Positions 1-8,855 of a DNA stretch of 52,459 nucleotides are shown piece by piece. The first letter of the stretch is position 1; each line of letters begins with the position of its first letter. This DNA comes from an uncultured Verrucomicrobiota bacterium (lineage in GTDB: Bacteria; Verrucomicrobiota; Verrucomicrobiia; Limisphaerales; CAIQOK01). A program made the translations under genes and the position numbers. The notes below the pieces were generated by a model, which was not told the DNA's origin, made no database searches, and was given only the letters and a program-made list of their open reading frames with translations. The DNA is taken from assembly GCA_903873415.1 (NCBI GenBank), contig CAIQOK010000158.1, positions 1 to 52,459 on the forward strand. Reading direction: 5' to 3'.

Positions 1-342
1 ACTTGCCCAGCGCCGCCGGCGCCGGGAAGAAAACCAAAAGCAGAAAACCGGCCCACGAAAAACAAACAAAACAACAACAATGCCCGCCGACCTTGTAGCG
101 TAATTAAACTGCGCTTGAGGTCATTGATTCAAAAACGCGCCAGGTCGCTCCTCTGGAGCTTGAGAAAACCGAAGGCGCGACCTCCTTCTACCAAACAGTG
201 CCGCTCCTCTGGAGCTTCACGAAAACCCGCTCCCATGGTCCGTGGTCCCGTGTTGGAATAGGATCGCCTGGAATTGACAAACGCCGAATTCACACTTGCA
301 TCAAAGCACTTTCCCAGCACCCTGCTACAAAACTCCAACAAA
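1..342. other. Left edge: no complete gene; possible C-terminal tail and GH105 leader
   Basis: No complete gene is visible. A plus-strand frame starting at base 2 is open to a TAA at about 101-103 and encodes a very basic tail ending in MPADLVA; a second frame starting at base 3 ends at a TAG near 96-98. Either could be the last codons of a gene cut by the window edge, but 30 low-complexity residues do not allow a family call. The rest is the leader of the GH105 gene and contains the dyad repeats listed separately. Confidence 0.3.
147..217. repeat. Two 15-bp direct repeats with internal dyad, upstream of the GH105 gene
   Basis: The 15-mer GCTCCTCTGGAGCTT occurs at 147-161 and again at 203-217, 56 bp apart. 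Each copy is followed within 2-3 bases by GAAAACC. Each is itself an inverted repeat (GCTCC, 3-nt spacer, GGAGC). Two identical dyads upstream of a catabolic gene resemble a pair of regulator sites, but a small mobile repeat or chance duplication is equally possible. Confidence 0.45.
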
Positions 343-2682
343 ATGAAACTCGATGCTCTCTGCCGCGGCGGATTGGCCGCAGCGCTGGTTATGGTTCTTG
401 GCGGGTTGTCGGCCAAGGCCCAAACGCCTTCCGCCCTCCAACCCTCCGCCTCAACAACGGCTCAGCCATCCTTACCAATCACTCCGGAAGCAGTGCTCAA
501 GTCTCTGGAGCGCGTGGCGAAATGGCAGCTGACACATCCGGGGACGCCCCCCACCGACGGCTGGATTCAGGCCGCCGGTCAGGCGGGGATGATGGCGCTG
601 GCCGGAATCTCGGGCGACACCAAATACCGGGATGCCATGCAGACAATGGCCGAGGCCAATGGCTGGAAACCCGGGCCCCATGTGTATGACGCGGACGACC
701 ACTGCGTCGGACAGACCTACGTAGGACTTTATTTTCTTTATCGCGAGCCGAGAATGATCACCCCGCTGAAGGATCGCTTTGACGCCATCCTCGCCCGCCC
801 TTCCGGGGTGCGGAGTTTGGAATACACCAATCCGCGAAGCAGCGCACGGGAGAACTGGTCCTGGTGCGACTCTCTGTTCATGGGGCCGCCGACCTGGCTG
901 AGGCTTTGCGCTGCGACCGGGGAGGAGAAGTATTTGGACTTTGCGGTGACCAACTGGTGGCGCACGACGGAGTTTCTCTACGACAAGGAAGAACACCTGT
1001 TTTTCCGGGACAGTACTTTTTTCAAGAAGCGTGAGGCGAACGGCAAAAAAGTCTTCTGGAGCCGCGGCAACGGGTGGGTCATCGCCGGCCTGGTCCGCAG
1101 CCTGCAATACCTGCCCGCAAACCACCCCGATCGCCCCAGATTCGAACAACTCTTCAAGGAGCTGTCCTGGAAAATCCTGGAGTGCCAGCAACCGGACGGA
1201 CTCTGGCACGCGAGCCTTCTCGATCCGGCGAGCTACCCTCTGCCGGAAACCAGCGGCTCGGGCTTCCACACCTACGCTCTGGCGTGGGGCGTGAATCAGG
1301 GGCTGCTGGAGCGCGCAAAGTTCGAGCCGGCGATCCGCAAGGCCTGGACGGCGCTGCTGGGTTGTGTGGCGCCGGACGGCAAGTTGGCGCATGTGCAGCC
1401 CGTGGGAGCGGACCCGAAAAACTTCGCTGCGCAATCCACCGCACCCTACGGGGTCGGCGCGTTTCTGCTCGCGGGCAGCGAGGTTTACCGGATGTGTGTT
1501 TTGGCTCAGACGCCCCAAGCGTTGAGAATGAGAATCAGGGTCGGCAACCCCGCCCAGTTCCCGCGTGAGACAGAAACAGTCGAAGCACGACTTCCCCGGG
1601 GCCGGTGGGCCGTGATGGATGGTTTCTCCTCCCGGATTCTGGATTCTCAAACGTATAACGACGATGGAGAACCGGGGTCTAAAGCGCCACAGACGCTACT
1701 CTTCCAGGTCGATTTGGCGCCGGGCGAGGCGCGGACATTTTATGTTTTGGACGCGGCGGGCCTGCCCGCCGTGCCGCAGCCCATTGTGAAGACCTTTGCG
1801 CGGCATGTGCCTGAACGCTACGACGATCTCGCCTGGGAAAGCGACCGCATCGCCCACCGCACCTATGGACAGGCGCTCATCAAGGCCGAAGGCACTATCA
1901 GCAGCGGTGCCGACGTGTGGATCAAGAAAAACCGCAGTCTAACTGTGGACACCATGTATCGCACCGGTCACTACCATCAGGACAACGGTGAATTCATGGA
2001 TGATTACCGGGTGGGCCGGAGCCGGGGCTGCGGGGGCTTGGGAATCTGGGACGGCAAAAAACTGTTCGTCTCGAGCAACTACCGCAATTGGAAATTGATC
2101 ACCACCGGACCGATCCGCTCGGAATTCGAACTGACCTTTGATGCCTGGGATGCGGGGAACGGGCGGATGGTGTCCGAAACGAAACGCTACAGCATCGATG
2201 CCGGCTCCTGGTTCACGAAGGCGCAATGCACTTTTTCGAGCGAAGACAAGTCCCCGCTGATCCTGGGGGTCGGGCTGGCCGAGCGATCGAGCGGTCCGAC
2301 CGGGGTTCTGGAGACAGGCCGGGATGCCGGGCAGGGATGGATGACTTACTGGCAGCCGGAAGACGTGCCCAAAGGGACCACGGCCACGGCCATTGTGCTG
2401 CCCAAAAACAGCGTCACCGAATTCACCACGGACAACCAAGACATGCCCGAGTCCAAGCTCCATGAGGCCGTGCCTCAACCCACGCACGAGGGGGCTCCGG
2501 CAATCCGCAATCTGCTGGCCATCACAAAGGCCCAGGTGGGCAAGCCGTTCATTTACTATTTCGGGGCGTGCTGGGATCGAAGTGGCGATTTCACCAACCG
2601 GGTGCAGTGGGATGGTTACGTTGCGCGCTTCGCCCAACGGCGCGACGCGCCGCTCCAGATCACGACAGTCGCAAATCCTTAG
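343..2682 (+). CDS. Secreted GH105-type unsaturated rhamnogalacturonyl hydrolase fused to a DUF4861-type domain
   Basis: Likely removes the terminal unsaturated uronic acid from rhamnogalacturonan oligosaccharides outside the cytoplasm. I start at the ATG at 343 because it begins a clear signal peptide (MKLDALCRGG, then a hydrophobic stretch, cleavage near SAKAQ); an in-frame ATG at 274 would bury that signal. Residues of about 50-400 form the six-hairpin GH88/GH105 barrel. The motif D118-D119-H, the WSWCDSLFM motif with candidate catalytic D176, a RGNGWV segment and a SGSGFHTYALAWG segment are all typical of GH105. From about residue 430 to the end the protein resembles DUF4861, including the YRTGHYHQDNGEFMDDY region. 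At 779 residues it is about twice a plain GH105. The call is firm for the barrel and moderate for the C-terminal domain. The rhamnose operon about 4 kb downstream fits as the sink for the released sugar. Confidence 0.85.
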   Translation: MKLDALCRGGLAAALVMVLGGLSAKAQTPSALQPSASTTAQPSLPITPEAVLKSLERVAKWQLTHPGTPPTDGWIQAAGQAGMMALAGISGDTKYRDAMQTMAEANGWKPGPHVYDADDHCVGQTYVGLYFLYREPRMITPLKDRFDAILARPSGVRSLEYTNPRSSARENWSWCDSLFMGPPTWLRLCAATGEEKYLDFAVTNWWRTTEFLYDKEEHLFFRDSTFFKKREANGKKVFWSRGNGWVIAGLVRSLQYLPANHPDRPRFEQLFKELSWKILECQQPDGLWHASLLDPASYPLPETSGSGFHTYALAWGVNQGLLERAKFEPAIRKAWTALLGCVAPDGKLAHVQPVGADPKNFAAQSTAPYGVGAFLLAGSEVYRMCVLAQTPQALRMRIRVGNPAQFPRETETVEARLPRGRWAVMDGFSSRILDSQTYNDDGEPGSKAPQTLLFQVDLAPGEARTFYVLDAAGLPAVPQPIVKTFARHVPERYDDLAWESDRIAHRTYGQALIKAEGTISSGADVWIKKNRSLTVDTMYRTGHYHQDNGEFMDDYRVGRSRGCGGLGIWDGKKLFVSSNYRNWKLITTGPIRSEFELTFDAWDAGNGRMVSETKRYSIDAGSWFTKAQCTFSSEDKSPLILGVGLAERSSGPTGVLETGRDAGQGWMTYWQPEDVPKGTTATAIVLPKNSVTEFTTDNQDMPESKLHEAVPQPTHEGAPAIRNLLAITKAQVGKPFIYYFGACWDRSGDFTNRVQWDGYVARFAQRRDAPLQITTVANP

Positions 2683-2758
2683 CGCGGCGGCAGCCTGCTC
2701 AAGCGGGACGCAAAAAGGCCGGGCCCGGCTCGGAATTCAAGCCCTCCGCCGCCGGGGG

Positions 2759-2783
2759 CCGGGATTGCATTCCCGCAATCCGG
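2759..2783. terminator. Hairpin between convergent genes
   Basis: GATTGC (2763-2768) pairs with GCAATC (2775-2780), with extra GC pairs outside across a one-base bulge. It lies in the 157-bp gap between the convergent GH105 and esterase genes, so it could end both transcripts. There is no T-run on either side. Confidence 0.3.
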
Positions 2784-2839
2784 ACCGGCCACACGTTGAA
2801 AACATCCGCGGCTTAAAACCGCAAGAGCCACCCGCCCAA

Positions 2840-5371
2840 TCACTTGCGCCAGGCAAACTCCCCACCATCCACACTCCAGTCATTCCCGAAATAGCCCGCA
2901 ACTACCACTCCGTCGTTGCCCTTCAGGAGGGTCTCCGGCCCGAACACTGTGCAGTCGGGATAGGCCACGCCCGCCATGAAATAAGGAACCCGCTCGGTGA
3001 GTTTTAATCCCGCCAACCCTGAGCCACTGATCACCGCAACACAAGCCCGGTCGCTATTTGGGCGTGGCCGGCAAAAGAGGCAGGCCAGGTCGTCACCGCG
3101 TTGTTCCCGATGCCCGACCCGGACCAGGCCGTGTCGCACCTGCACCGGACTGCGGGACAGCAGGGCTGGCCAGGCTGCATTGTTATCGGCGTTTCCATAG
3201 AGGACCACGCCGCGATCGGGCTCTTTTGATGCATCAAACAAATTGTCGGGGAGCACGTCCACCGCCCCGTTGCCTCGGTACCACCAGACTTCCGCGTCGA
3301 ACCGGGCCTTGGCGTAAGCCCAGGAGTTTTCCGCCGCGCTGCCGCGGGTGCCATAGACAAACATCATCCGGTTTCCAAACGCCTCTTTGAAGGGGCCATA
3401 CCGGTGCGGCCCTTTCCGGGCTGGGGAAGCGGGCGAGGCCGCAACCCACTTGTGTGCAATCCGCTCAAAGTGCAGCTTTCGCCCCGGCCCGGCCGCCGCG
3501 AGGCTCTCAAATTTCTGCCCGTCAATCTCCACGCTGATGCCCCCGCCGGGGCGGACATGGGCCACATCGAGAGACAGGCGCTCCACATTTTCCGTGGTCC
3601 CCGAAAACTCCCGCCGGTCCGCATCGGAATGCATCACCACCGCACTTTTGGCCAAGGCGTGTTCCTGCGCCTCAATGCTCACCCAATGGGATGTGGCGCT
3701 GACGCCCGGGTTCGCGGTGGAGAAGTTGATGTCGGACACGCTCTCGTCGGCCGGGATTTTGTGCCTGGCAAACATGTCGAAAATCGGCGACCAATCCACG
3801 CAGGGCCTCCCCCACCAATGTCCCGCCCCGGGTTGCTCATGATAACTGAAGTCATGGTGAAACTTCGCCAGGTGCTCGCGCATGGTTCGAGCCTCGGAGA
3901 CCGGCACATTGTCGTCGGCATCCCCGTGCAGAATGTAAATGCCCTGATGCAGGTAATTACTGGAAAGGGCCAGCGTGTCGCCGGGGGTGGAAGCGCGCTG
4001 GAGCAACCTTTGCACCGCATCCCCACCCTCCCTGTGATCCGATCCCGCATAGGACCAGAAGCTGATCCAACCGGCGCTGGGTGCGATGGCGGCAAAGCGA
4101 TCGGGAAAAGTGACGCCCAATTGCCAAGCCCCGTGGCCGCCCATGGAATGCCCCGTCAAATAGGTCTGTCGCGGATCGGTCTCAAACTTTGCCTGAGCCA
4201 AAGCCAGCACCTCCATGGCATCGTGACGCCCCCAGTCTTCCCAGTCGAATCCGTAGGGGCGGCGGTTGGTGGGGGCGACCACGGTGCCCCAGGTCTTGGG
4301 TGCGTAGGATCCCGCCATGCCCATGGCCTGAACCCCCGCGCCATGTGTTGAGAGGAAGAGGGCCCGGGCATGCTGCCCCTTGACCAGGGGCCGGGCCGGG
4401 GTCACACCGTAATACTGCACGCTGCCATCGATGTCGCTGAGGAAAGTTTGTTTGTAGGAGTCCTCAGGCTGCCGCTGCCGCAGCGAAGCCATGTGAGTGT
4501 CCAGCGGTCTGGCCGACTTGGCCCCGTCATCCCACAAAACCAATTGCAGGGTCACGGCGTTGGTGTCGGGTAGCTCGGCAGGCTGGATGCGGAAGGGTAC
4601 CTTGCGTGAAGTCAGCGGCGCAACCGAGGGCAGCAGGGTACGACGCGGTTTCCCCCCGGCACAGGATGCCTCCAGAAAAAGGTCGTTAAGAAACTTCGTC
4701 GTGCAGTTCACCACCACCACCGCCCCCCACTCTTCAGCCCCGTCCCCGCGGATCACATCCGGCAGTGTCAGATCGCGGGGATTGAACAGGACGGGTGATT
4801 TCGGGGTGACGAGTCTGGCGCGGACTTTGCCGCGCGAGAAAGGGAACAGAAAATCATTGATTCCGGCATGCAGTTGAACAGGCAGTTGCAGTATTCCATC
4901 GCCGTAGGGGTCCCCGACACGCGGTTCCCCGTTCACATAGAGCGCATCCTGTCCGGCGGCCTCCAGCAGCTTGATCTCCGCCGCCGGCGCGGTGTGGGAC
5001 ACGTAGAGATAGCCGCCGCCGCCGCGCATGCGGTTGGTGGAAACGGCCACGGGCGGATTGGTGAACGTCCCGTCCTCCGAGGTGAACGCTTCTTTCCAGA
5101 ACCGGTTTGTGCCGTCCGCACACTTGATCGCGCCACCGGCCACCGGGCGCACCCAATGGCCCTGCACCAGCAGCGCCTCCACGGCGTCGGTGTGAAAGGG
5201 GTTGCGCCCGGAGCGCCCCACCGAGCGGATCACCAGTCCCTGGCGAAAGACCACGTCGGGTTCCGGCTCCGCCGCCCTGACCGCCAGCGTCATCAAAACC
5301 ACCGACGCCAGCGCAAGCCGGGCTGCGCCCACGCCAAACCACTTTTTAAAAGTCTTATATCGTGAAATCAT
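2840..5371 (-). CDS. Large secreted alpha/beta-hydrolase (prolyl-oligopeptidase/esterase-like), 843 aa
   Basis: A predicted exported serine hydrolase, probably a carbohydrate esterase or peptidase; the substrate is not deducible. The chosen ATG (minus strand, at 5371) gives a classic signal peptide (MISRYKTFKK, hydrophobic core, cleavage near VRAAEP) and is preceded by an AGGA ribosome site; 30 in-frame codons upstream have no signal character. Residues of about 34-300 form an all-beta N-terminal part. Residues 310-540 are the hydrolase core: nucleophile S409 in GHSMGGHGAW, an acidic site in LHGDADDNVP (D484 or D486) and H518 in GAGHWW. Residues 541-843 are an unassigned C-terminal region. 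It is convergent with the GH105 gene and divergent from the AlgH gene. Phospholipase/carboxylesterase or PHB-depolymerase-like labels would also fit the core. Confidence 0.75.
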   Translation of the reverse strand: MISRYKTFKKWFGVGAARLALASVVLMTLAVRAAEPEPDVVFRQGLVIRSVGRSGRNPFHTDAVEALLVQGHWVRPVAGGAIKCADGTNRFWKEAFTSEDGTFTNPPVAVSTNRMRGGGGYLYVSHTAPAAEIKLLEAAGQDALYVNGEPRVGDPYGDGILQLPVQLHAGINDFLFPFSRGKVRARLVTPKSPVLFNPRDLTLPDVIRGDGAEEWGAVVVVNCTTKFLNDLFLEASCAGGKPRRTLLPSVAPLTSRKVPFRIQPAELPDTNAVTLQLVLWDDGAKSARPLDTHMASLRQRQPEDSYKQTFLSDIDGSVQYYGVTPARPLVKGQHARALFLSTHGAGVQAMGMAGSYAPKTWGTVVAPTNRRPYGFDWEDWGRHDAMEVLALAQAKFETDPRQTYLTGHSMGGHGAWQLGVTFPDRFAAIAPSAGWISFWSYAGSDHREGGDAVQRLLQRASTPGDTLALSSNYLHQGIYILHGDADDNVPVSEARTMREHLAKFHHDFSYHEQPGAGHWWGRPCVDWSPIFDMFARHKIPADESVSDINFSTANPGVSATSHWVSIEAQEHALAKSAVVMHSDADRREFSGTTENVERLSLDVAHVRPGGGISVEIDGQKFESLAAAGPGRKLHFERIAHKWVAASPASPARKGPHRYGPFKEAFGNRMMFVYGTRGSAAENSWAYAKARFDAEVWWYRGNGAVDVLPDNLFDASKEPDRGVVLYGNADNNAAWPALLSRSPVQVRHGLVRVGHREQRGDDLACLFCRPRPNSDRACVAVISGSGLAGLKLTERVPYFMAGVAYPDCTVFGPETLLKGNDGVVVAGYFGNDWSVDGGEFAWRK

Positions 5372-5597
5372 CTTCCTATCCTGAACCAAAGTCCCATTAA
5401 TCATCAATCGGCTGTTTGTGCGAAGCCCCGGATGGGGCGGCGCATCCCACATGAAGCCCACTCACCGGGCGCAGGCCACGCCCCGCACAGCAAGATCCCA
5501 ATCCTGTCAAAGAAGGGGCGGAAGGCAAAGCCAAGGCATGGAAGGTGGTTCAGCCCTGTTGCCATGCGCCACTCCTTCATGCACGCTGGGGCAAGAC

Positions 5598-6158
5598 ATG
5601 AAATCTGCGGAAACCCCTCTTAAGGGAATGTTGCTGCTGGACAGCGGGTTGCTGGCCGGATCGTTTTTCCAGCGCGCCGTCGTCCTCCTCTGTCAGCACG
5701 ATGCCGGGGGGGCTTTCGGACTGGTCCTCAATCAGGTTTTGGACAACAAAGCGGAGGAGGGCGTGCTGGCTGAACTGCCAGATGCCTTCAAAGAGCTCCC
5801 CCTCCATCAGGGCGGCCCGGTCCACCCCTCGACGCTGAGCTTCCTCCACAGTGATGTTTTCTTACCCGACGCCAATGTGCTGCCCAACCTCAGTCTGGGG
5901 CATTCTCTGGAAGCTCTTTTCGAGTTGGGGGAATCCTTTGCCCCGACACGCAAGATCAAGCTCTTTGCCGGCTACGCGGGCTGGGCACCCGCTCAGCTGG
6001 AGGATGAGATGAAGCGCAGCGCATGGCTGACCCATCCCGCATCCTTGGAATTGATTTTCGACACCGATCCGGCGCAGCTCTGGCAAGCCGTCCTGCGCTT
6101 GAAAGGGGGCAAATATAAACTGCTGGCATCAATGCCCGAAGATCTCTCGTCCAACTAG
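5598..6158 (+). CDS. YqgE/AlgH family protein (DUF179)
   Basis: A 187-residue cytosolic protein of the AlgH/YqgE family, whose molecular role is unsettled. Family hallmarks: the start with GMLLLDSGLLAGSFFQRAVV, the GAFGLVLNQ segment, the LHQGGPV motif (about residues 75-81) and the FAGYAGWAPAQLEDEM motif (about 120-135). The length is typical. Translation probably starts at the ATG at 5598; the frame is open upstream to 5418 but that part lacks family similarity. It is isolated: divergent from the esterase and followed by about 540 bp without a gene. Confidence 0.9.
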   Translation: MKSAETPLKGMLLLDSGLLAGSFFQRAVVLLCQHDAGGAFGLVLNQVLDNKAEEGVLAELPDAFKELPLHQGGPVHPSTLSFLHSDVFLPDANVLPNLSLGHSLEALFELGESFAPTRKIKLFAGYAGWAPAQLEDEMKRSAWLTHPASLELIFDTDPAQLWQAVLRLKGGKYKLLASMPEDLSSN

Positions 6159-6663
6159 GCATCGACTCCGGCTCCGGTTTCAACTTCACCGGAGTTCACC
6201 GGCAGAGAAAACATCCCGAACGGCTCCGCGCCTATCGCCTGCCAAACATCCCCGCCCCTCGTCGCACATTTGGAAGCGCGGCGCTAAATCCCCACTCAAT
6301 CAAAATGCGGTCCCATTGCTTGGTGCTGGAAATCATCTCCTAAGGCCGCAGACCAAGGAGTCCCTCTCTGGACCATGAAAGCGGAGGTCGAGTTGGTTTC
6401 CCAATTTAAAACAGCGCAACGCCCAAGCTGTCACAGGAGCCAGCTGTTCACGCCGCGTTACCCGTATGTTTTGTAAAGTCGTGAATCGAAGGCTCGACCA
6501 ACATTCAAGCAGCCTGAAGTACGCGCTCCACGGGCTCGAGCTGAAAAGCACAGCACTGCGCAATCCAGCCCACCCATCGGGTTCCTTCCCGCCATCTTGA
6601 CACCCCCCCCCTTTACCGGTTGCAAGGGGCGATCGGACAAATGAGAGCCATCAACTCGCCCGC
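6159..6663. other. Intergenic, no gene seen
   Basis: About 500 bp between the AlgH gene and the rhamnose transporter operon, with genes converging on it. No reading frame here looks coding. The only notable features are a run of nine or more C residues around 6601-6610 and the hairpin that follows at 6664. Confidence 0.5.
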
Positions 6664-6697
6664 GAGCCGCTTTCCAGAAGGAGTGGAAAGCGGGCTC
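6664..6697 (-). terminator. Strong hairpin at the end of the rhamnose operon
   Basis: GAGCC-GCTTTCCA (6664-6676) pairs with TGGAAAGC-GGGCTC (6684-6697) around a 7-nt loop, giving a stem of about 13 bp. It sits directly after the stop codon of the binding-protein gene. No U-run follows on the minus strand, so it could be a 3'-end stabiliser rather than a strict intrinsic terminator. Confidence 0.55.
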
Positions 6698-7708
6698 TTA
6701 AAAGTTGAACTGGTCAATGTTATCCTTGTTAAAAACAAAGGGCTTTCCGAGCAGAATATTGTCCCCTTGAATTTCGAACTGGCCCAGAGAACCCGAAGCG
6801 AAGGATTTATCTCCAGTCTTCAAAGTGCCCTTGGCCAGGCCGGCTGCGGCCTGAACAGCCAGATAGCCCAAATCCTCCGTCTTCCATAAAATGACACTGT
6901 CCGTGACGCCTTCTTTGATGTAGCGACGGTTTTCGCTGGGCAACCCCAGACCGATGACCTTTACCCGCCCGACTTTGCCGGCTTGCTTGACCGCCTCGGC
7001 CGCTCCGGGCACAGCCGGGGAACAAATCGCCATGATGAGTTTGAGCCCGGGATTGGCGCTGAGCAGCGCGGTGGATTCGCTCTGGGCCTTGTCCTTCAGA
7101 TCGTCGCACGGGCGCAGGGCAACCATCTTCATGTTGGGGAAGCTTGCCGCGCGCCGCGCCTCGATATGCTTTTGCCACTCAATCATATTCGCCGCCGTGA
7201 GCGACGCGGTGATTATCGCAAACTCGCCGCTCCCACCGCACAGCCGCGCGGCCTCGTCCATCAGCATGTAACCGATCCCCTCGGGTGTGGCTTGATTGAC
7301 AAAAAACGAGCGTGAATCGGGCAATGCGTCCGCATCGTAGGTGACAACCTTGATGCCCTTGGACTGGGCTTTGCGCAGAGCGGTGGAAATACCTTCCTTG
7401 TTTTCGCAGGCCACCGCCATCACATCGACACCGAGGGCGATCCAGTTTTCCACGATCTCGTTTTGCTTGGCGGGGTCCGGATCGGTAGGCCCGTCAAAAA
7501 TCAGGTCCGCGCCTAGTTCTTTGGCGGCCTTGTCGGCTCCGGCCTTGCAGGAGATGAAATACGCGTTGCCTTTGCTCTTAGGCATCAGGGCAATGCTGAG
7601 TTTTCTGGCCGATCCGGCCGGGCCGGAGGATGCCTCGGGGGCCTTGTTGCAAGCGGTCGCCAGCGCGAGAACCGCCAGCAGTAGGAGAAGGGGGGATGGT
7701 TTTTTCAT
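6698..7708 (-). CDS. rhaS: Rhamnose-type ABC transporter substrate-binding lipoprotein
   Basis: The periplasmic sugar-binding component of the ABC importer encoded just upstream. The N-terminus is a lipoprotein signal (MKKPSPLLLLLAVLALATAC, lipobox cysteine C20). The rest is a two-lobed type I binding protein of the LsrB/RhaS group; the 336-residue length is standard. The start codon overlaps the permease stop by one base (TGATG), implying translational coupling. The rhamnose assignment rests mostly on the linked L-rhamnose isomerase and on resemblance to the rhizobial RhaS group. AI-2 or other pentose/deoxyhexose ligands cannot be excluded from sequence alone. Confidence 0.8.
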   Translation of the reverse strand: MKKPSPLLLLLAVLALATACNKAPEASSGPAGSARKLSIALMPKSKGNAYFISCKAGADKAAKELGADLIFDGPTDPDPAKQNEIVENWIALGVDVMAVACENKEGISTALRKAQSKGIKVVTYDADALPDSRSFFVNQATPEGIGYMLMDEAARLCGGSGEFAIITASLTAANMIEWQKHIEARRAASFPNMKMVALRPCDDLKDKAQSESTALLSANPGLKLIMAICSPAVPGAAEAVKQAGKVGRVKVIGLGLPSENRRYIKEGVTDSVILWKTEDLGYLAVQAAAGLAKGTLKTGDKSFASGSLGQFEIQGDNILLGKPFVFNKDNIDQFNF

Positions 7709-8721
7709 CAGGATTTAATTGGTTCAGGGTTGACAGTCTGCCGATGCGAGCGCAGCAATGCCAGCAATTTTGGCAAGGCCGAGGTGCTCAGGGCAAGGAC
7801 GAGCAACAATCCGGTCAACATGCCTGCCACTTCGCGCGGTTGGCGGGCGTGAACGAGTCCGTTGTTAAGGACCGCGATGGCAGCCACCCCCAGGAGCGTG
7901 CCGTGCACGGAACCAATCCCGCCGAAGATGCTGGTTCCGCCCAGCACCACGGCGGTGATGGCAAATAATTCGTAACCGGTGCCGGCATCGGCTTTGGCCT
8001 GACCCAGGCGGGCGGTGTAAATGATGGCGGCCAGCGCCGCCACTGTTCCCGCCAGCACATAGGCCAGTGCAATGCGGCGCTCCACCGGAATGCCCGCATA
8101 ACGCGCCCCCTCCGGCGCGAAGCCCACGGCGCGGAATGTCCGGCCGAAAGTCATCCGGTGCACCAGCACCCAGACCGCGCCGGCCACCAGCAGAAACAAT
8201 GGGACCTGAGCCGGAACCCCCAGCCACCGCTCCTGACCGAGAAAAAGAAAGGACGCCGGAAAGTTGGTGAAGGTATCCACCCCGCGGGTGATGGCCTCGC
8301 CTAATCCCCGGAACAGCGAGTATGTGCCCAGGGTGACAATCAGGGGCGGCAACCGCAGCCCGGTGATCAGCACGGCATTGAGACCGCCGGCCACCGCCCC
8401 GATTCCCAGAGTGCAAACCCCGGCCATCACAGGGGATAGTCCGGCATCGCGCCAGAGTTTGCCGAAGAGGATGGCGCACAAACCCAGAAGCGACCCCGCC
8501 GAAAGATCAATGCCCCCTGTCAGTATGATGGGAGTCATCACCACCGCCAGCAACCCGATCTCCACCGAGTGGCGGATGATGTCAAACGAGTTGTCCACGG
8601 ATCCGAACCGCGGGCCGACGGAGTTGAAGTAGAGCCACTCCACAGCCACCACGAGCAGGAGAAGAGTCTCGTGCCGGAGCAGAGCGGCCTTCCAACCGCG
8701 TTGAATTGATGGATTCGACAT
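7708..8721 (-). CDS. rhaQ: Sugar ABC transporter permease (second permease of the rhamnose importer)
   Basis: An inner-membrane permease of the RbsC/LsrCD/RhaPQ family, 337 residues, with about eight to ten hydrophobic segments. It contains the family loop ILTGGIDLSAGSLLGL near residues 65-80 and the TAVVLGGTSIFGGIGSVHGTLLG stretch near 245-270, which contacts the ATPase. It should pair with the adjacent permease as a heterodimer. An AAGG sequence precedes the ATG. The 134-bp gap to the upstream permease is longer than the other gaps in this operon and shows no gene. The P/Q letter follows gene order only. Confidence 0.82.
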   Translation of the reverse strand: MSNPSIQRGWKAALLRHETLLLLVVAVEWLYFNSVGPRFGSVDNSFDIIRHSVEIGLLAVVMTPIILTGGIDLSAGSLLGLCAILFGKLWRDAGLSPVMAGVCTLGIGAVAGGLNAVLITGLRLPPLIVTLGTYSLFRGLGEAITRGVDTFTNFPASFLFLGQERWLGVPAQVPLFLLVAGAVWVLVHRMTFGRTFRAVGFAPEGARYAGIPVERRIALAYVLAGTVAALAAIIYTARLGQAKADAGTGYELFAITAVVLGGTSIFGGIGSVHGTLLGVAAIAVLNNGLVHARQPREVAGMLTGLLLVLALSTSALPKLLALLRSHRQTVNPEPIKS

Positions 8722-8855
8722 AAATAAACCTTAACCCGCGATGCGCTTTGCTGATACGTACTTTCGTCCCCAGACCCGGGCCGTTTATGTCCGGCCGTTG
8801 CGAACCACTCATCTTGTAAACACCGATTTCGACAACCCGTAACGGCCATGAAGCA

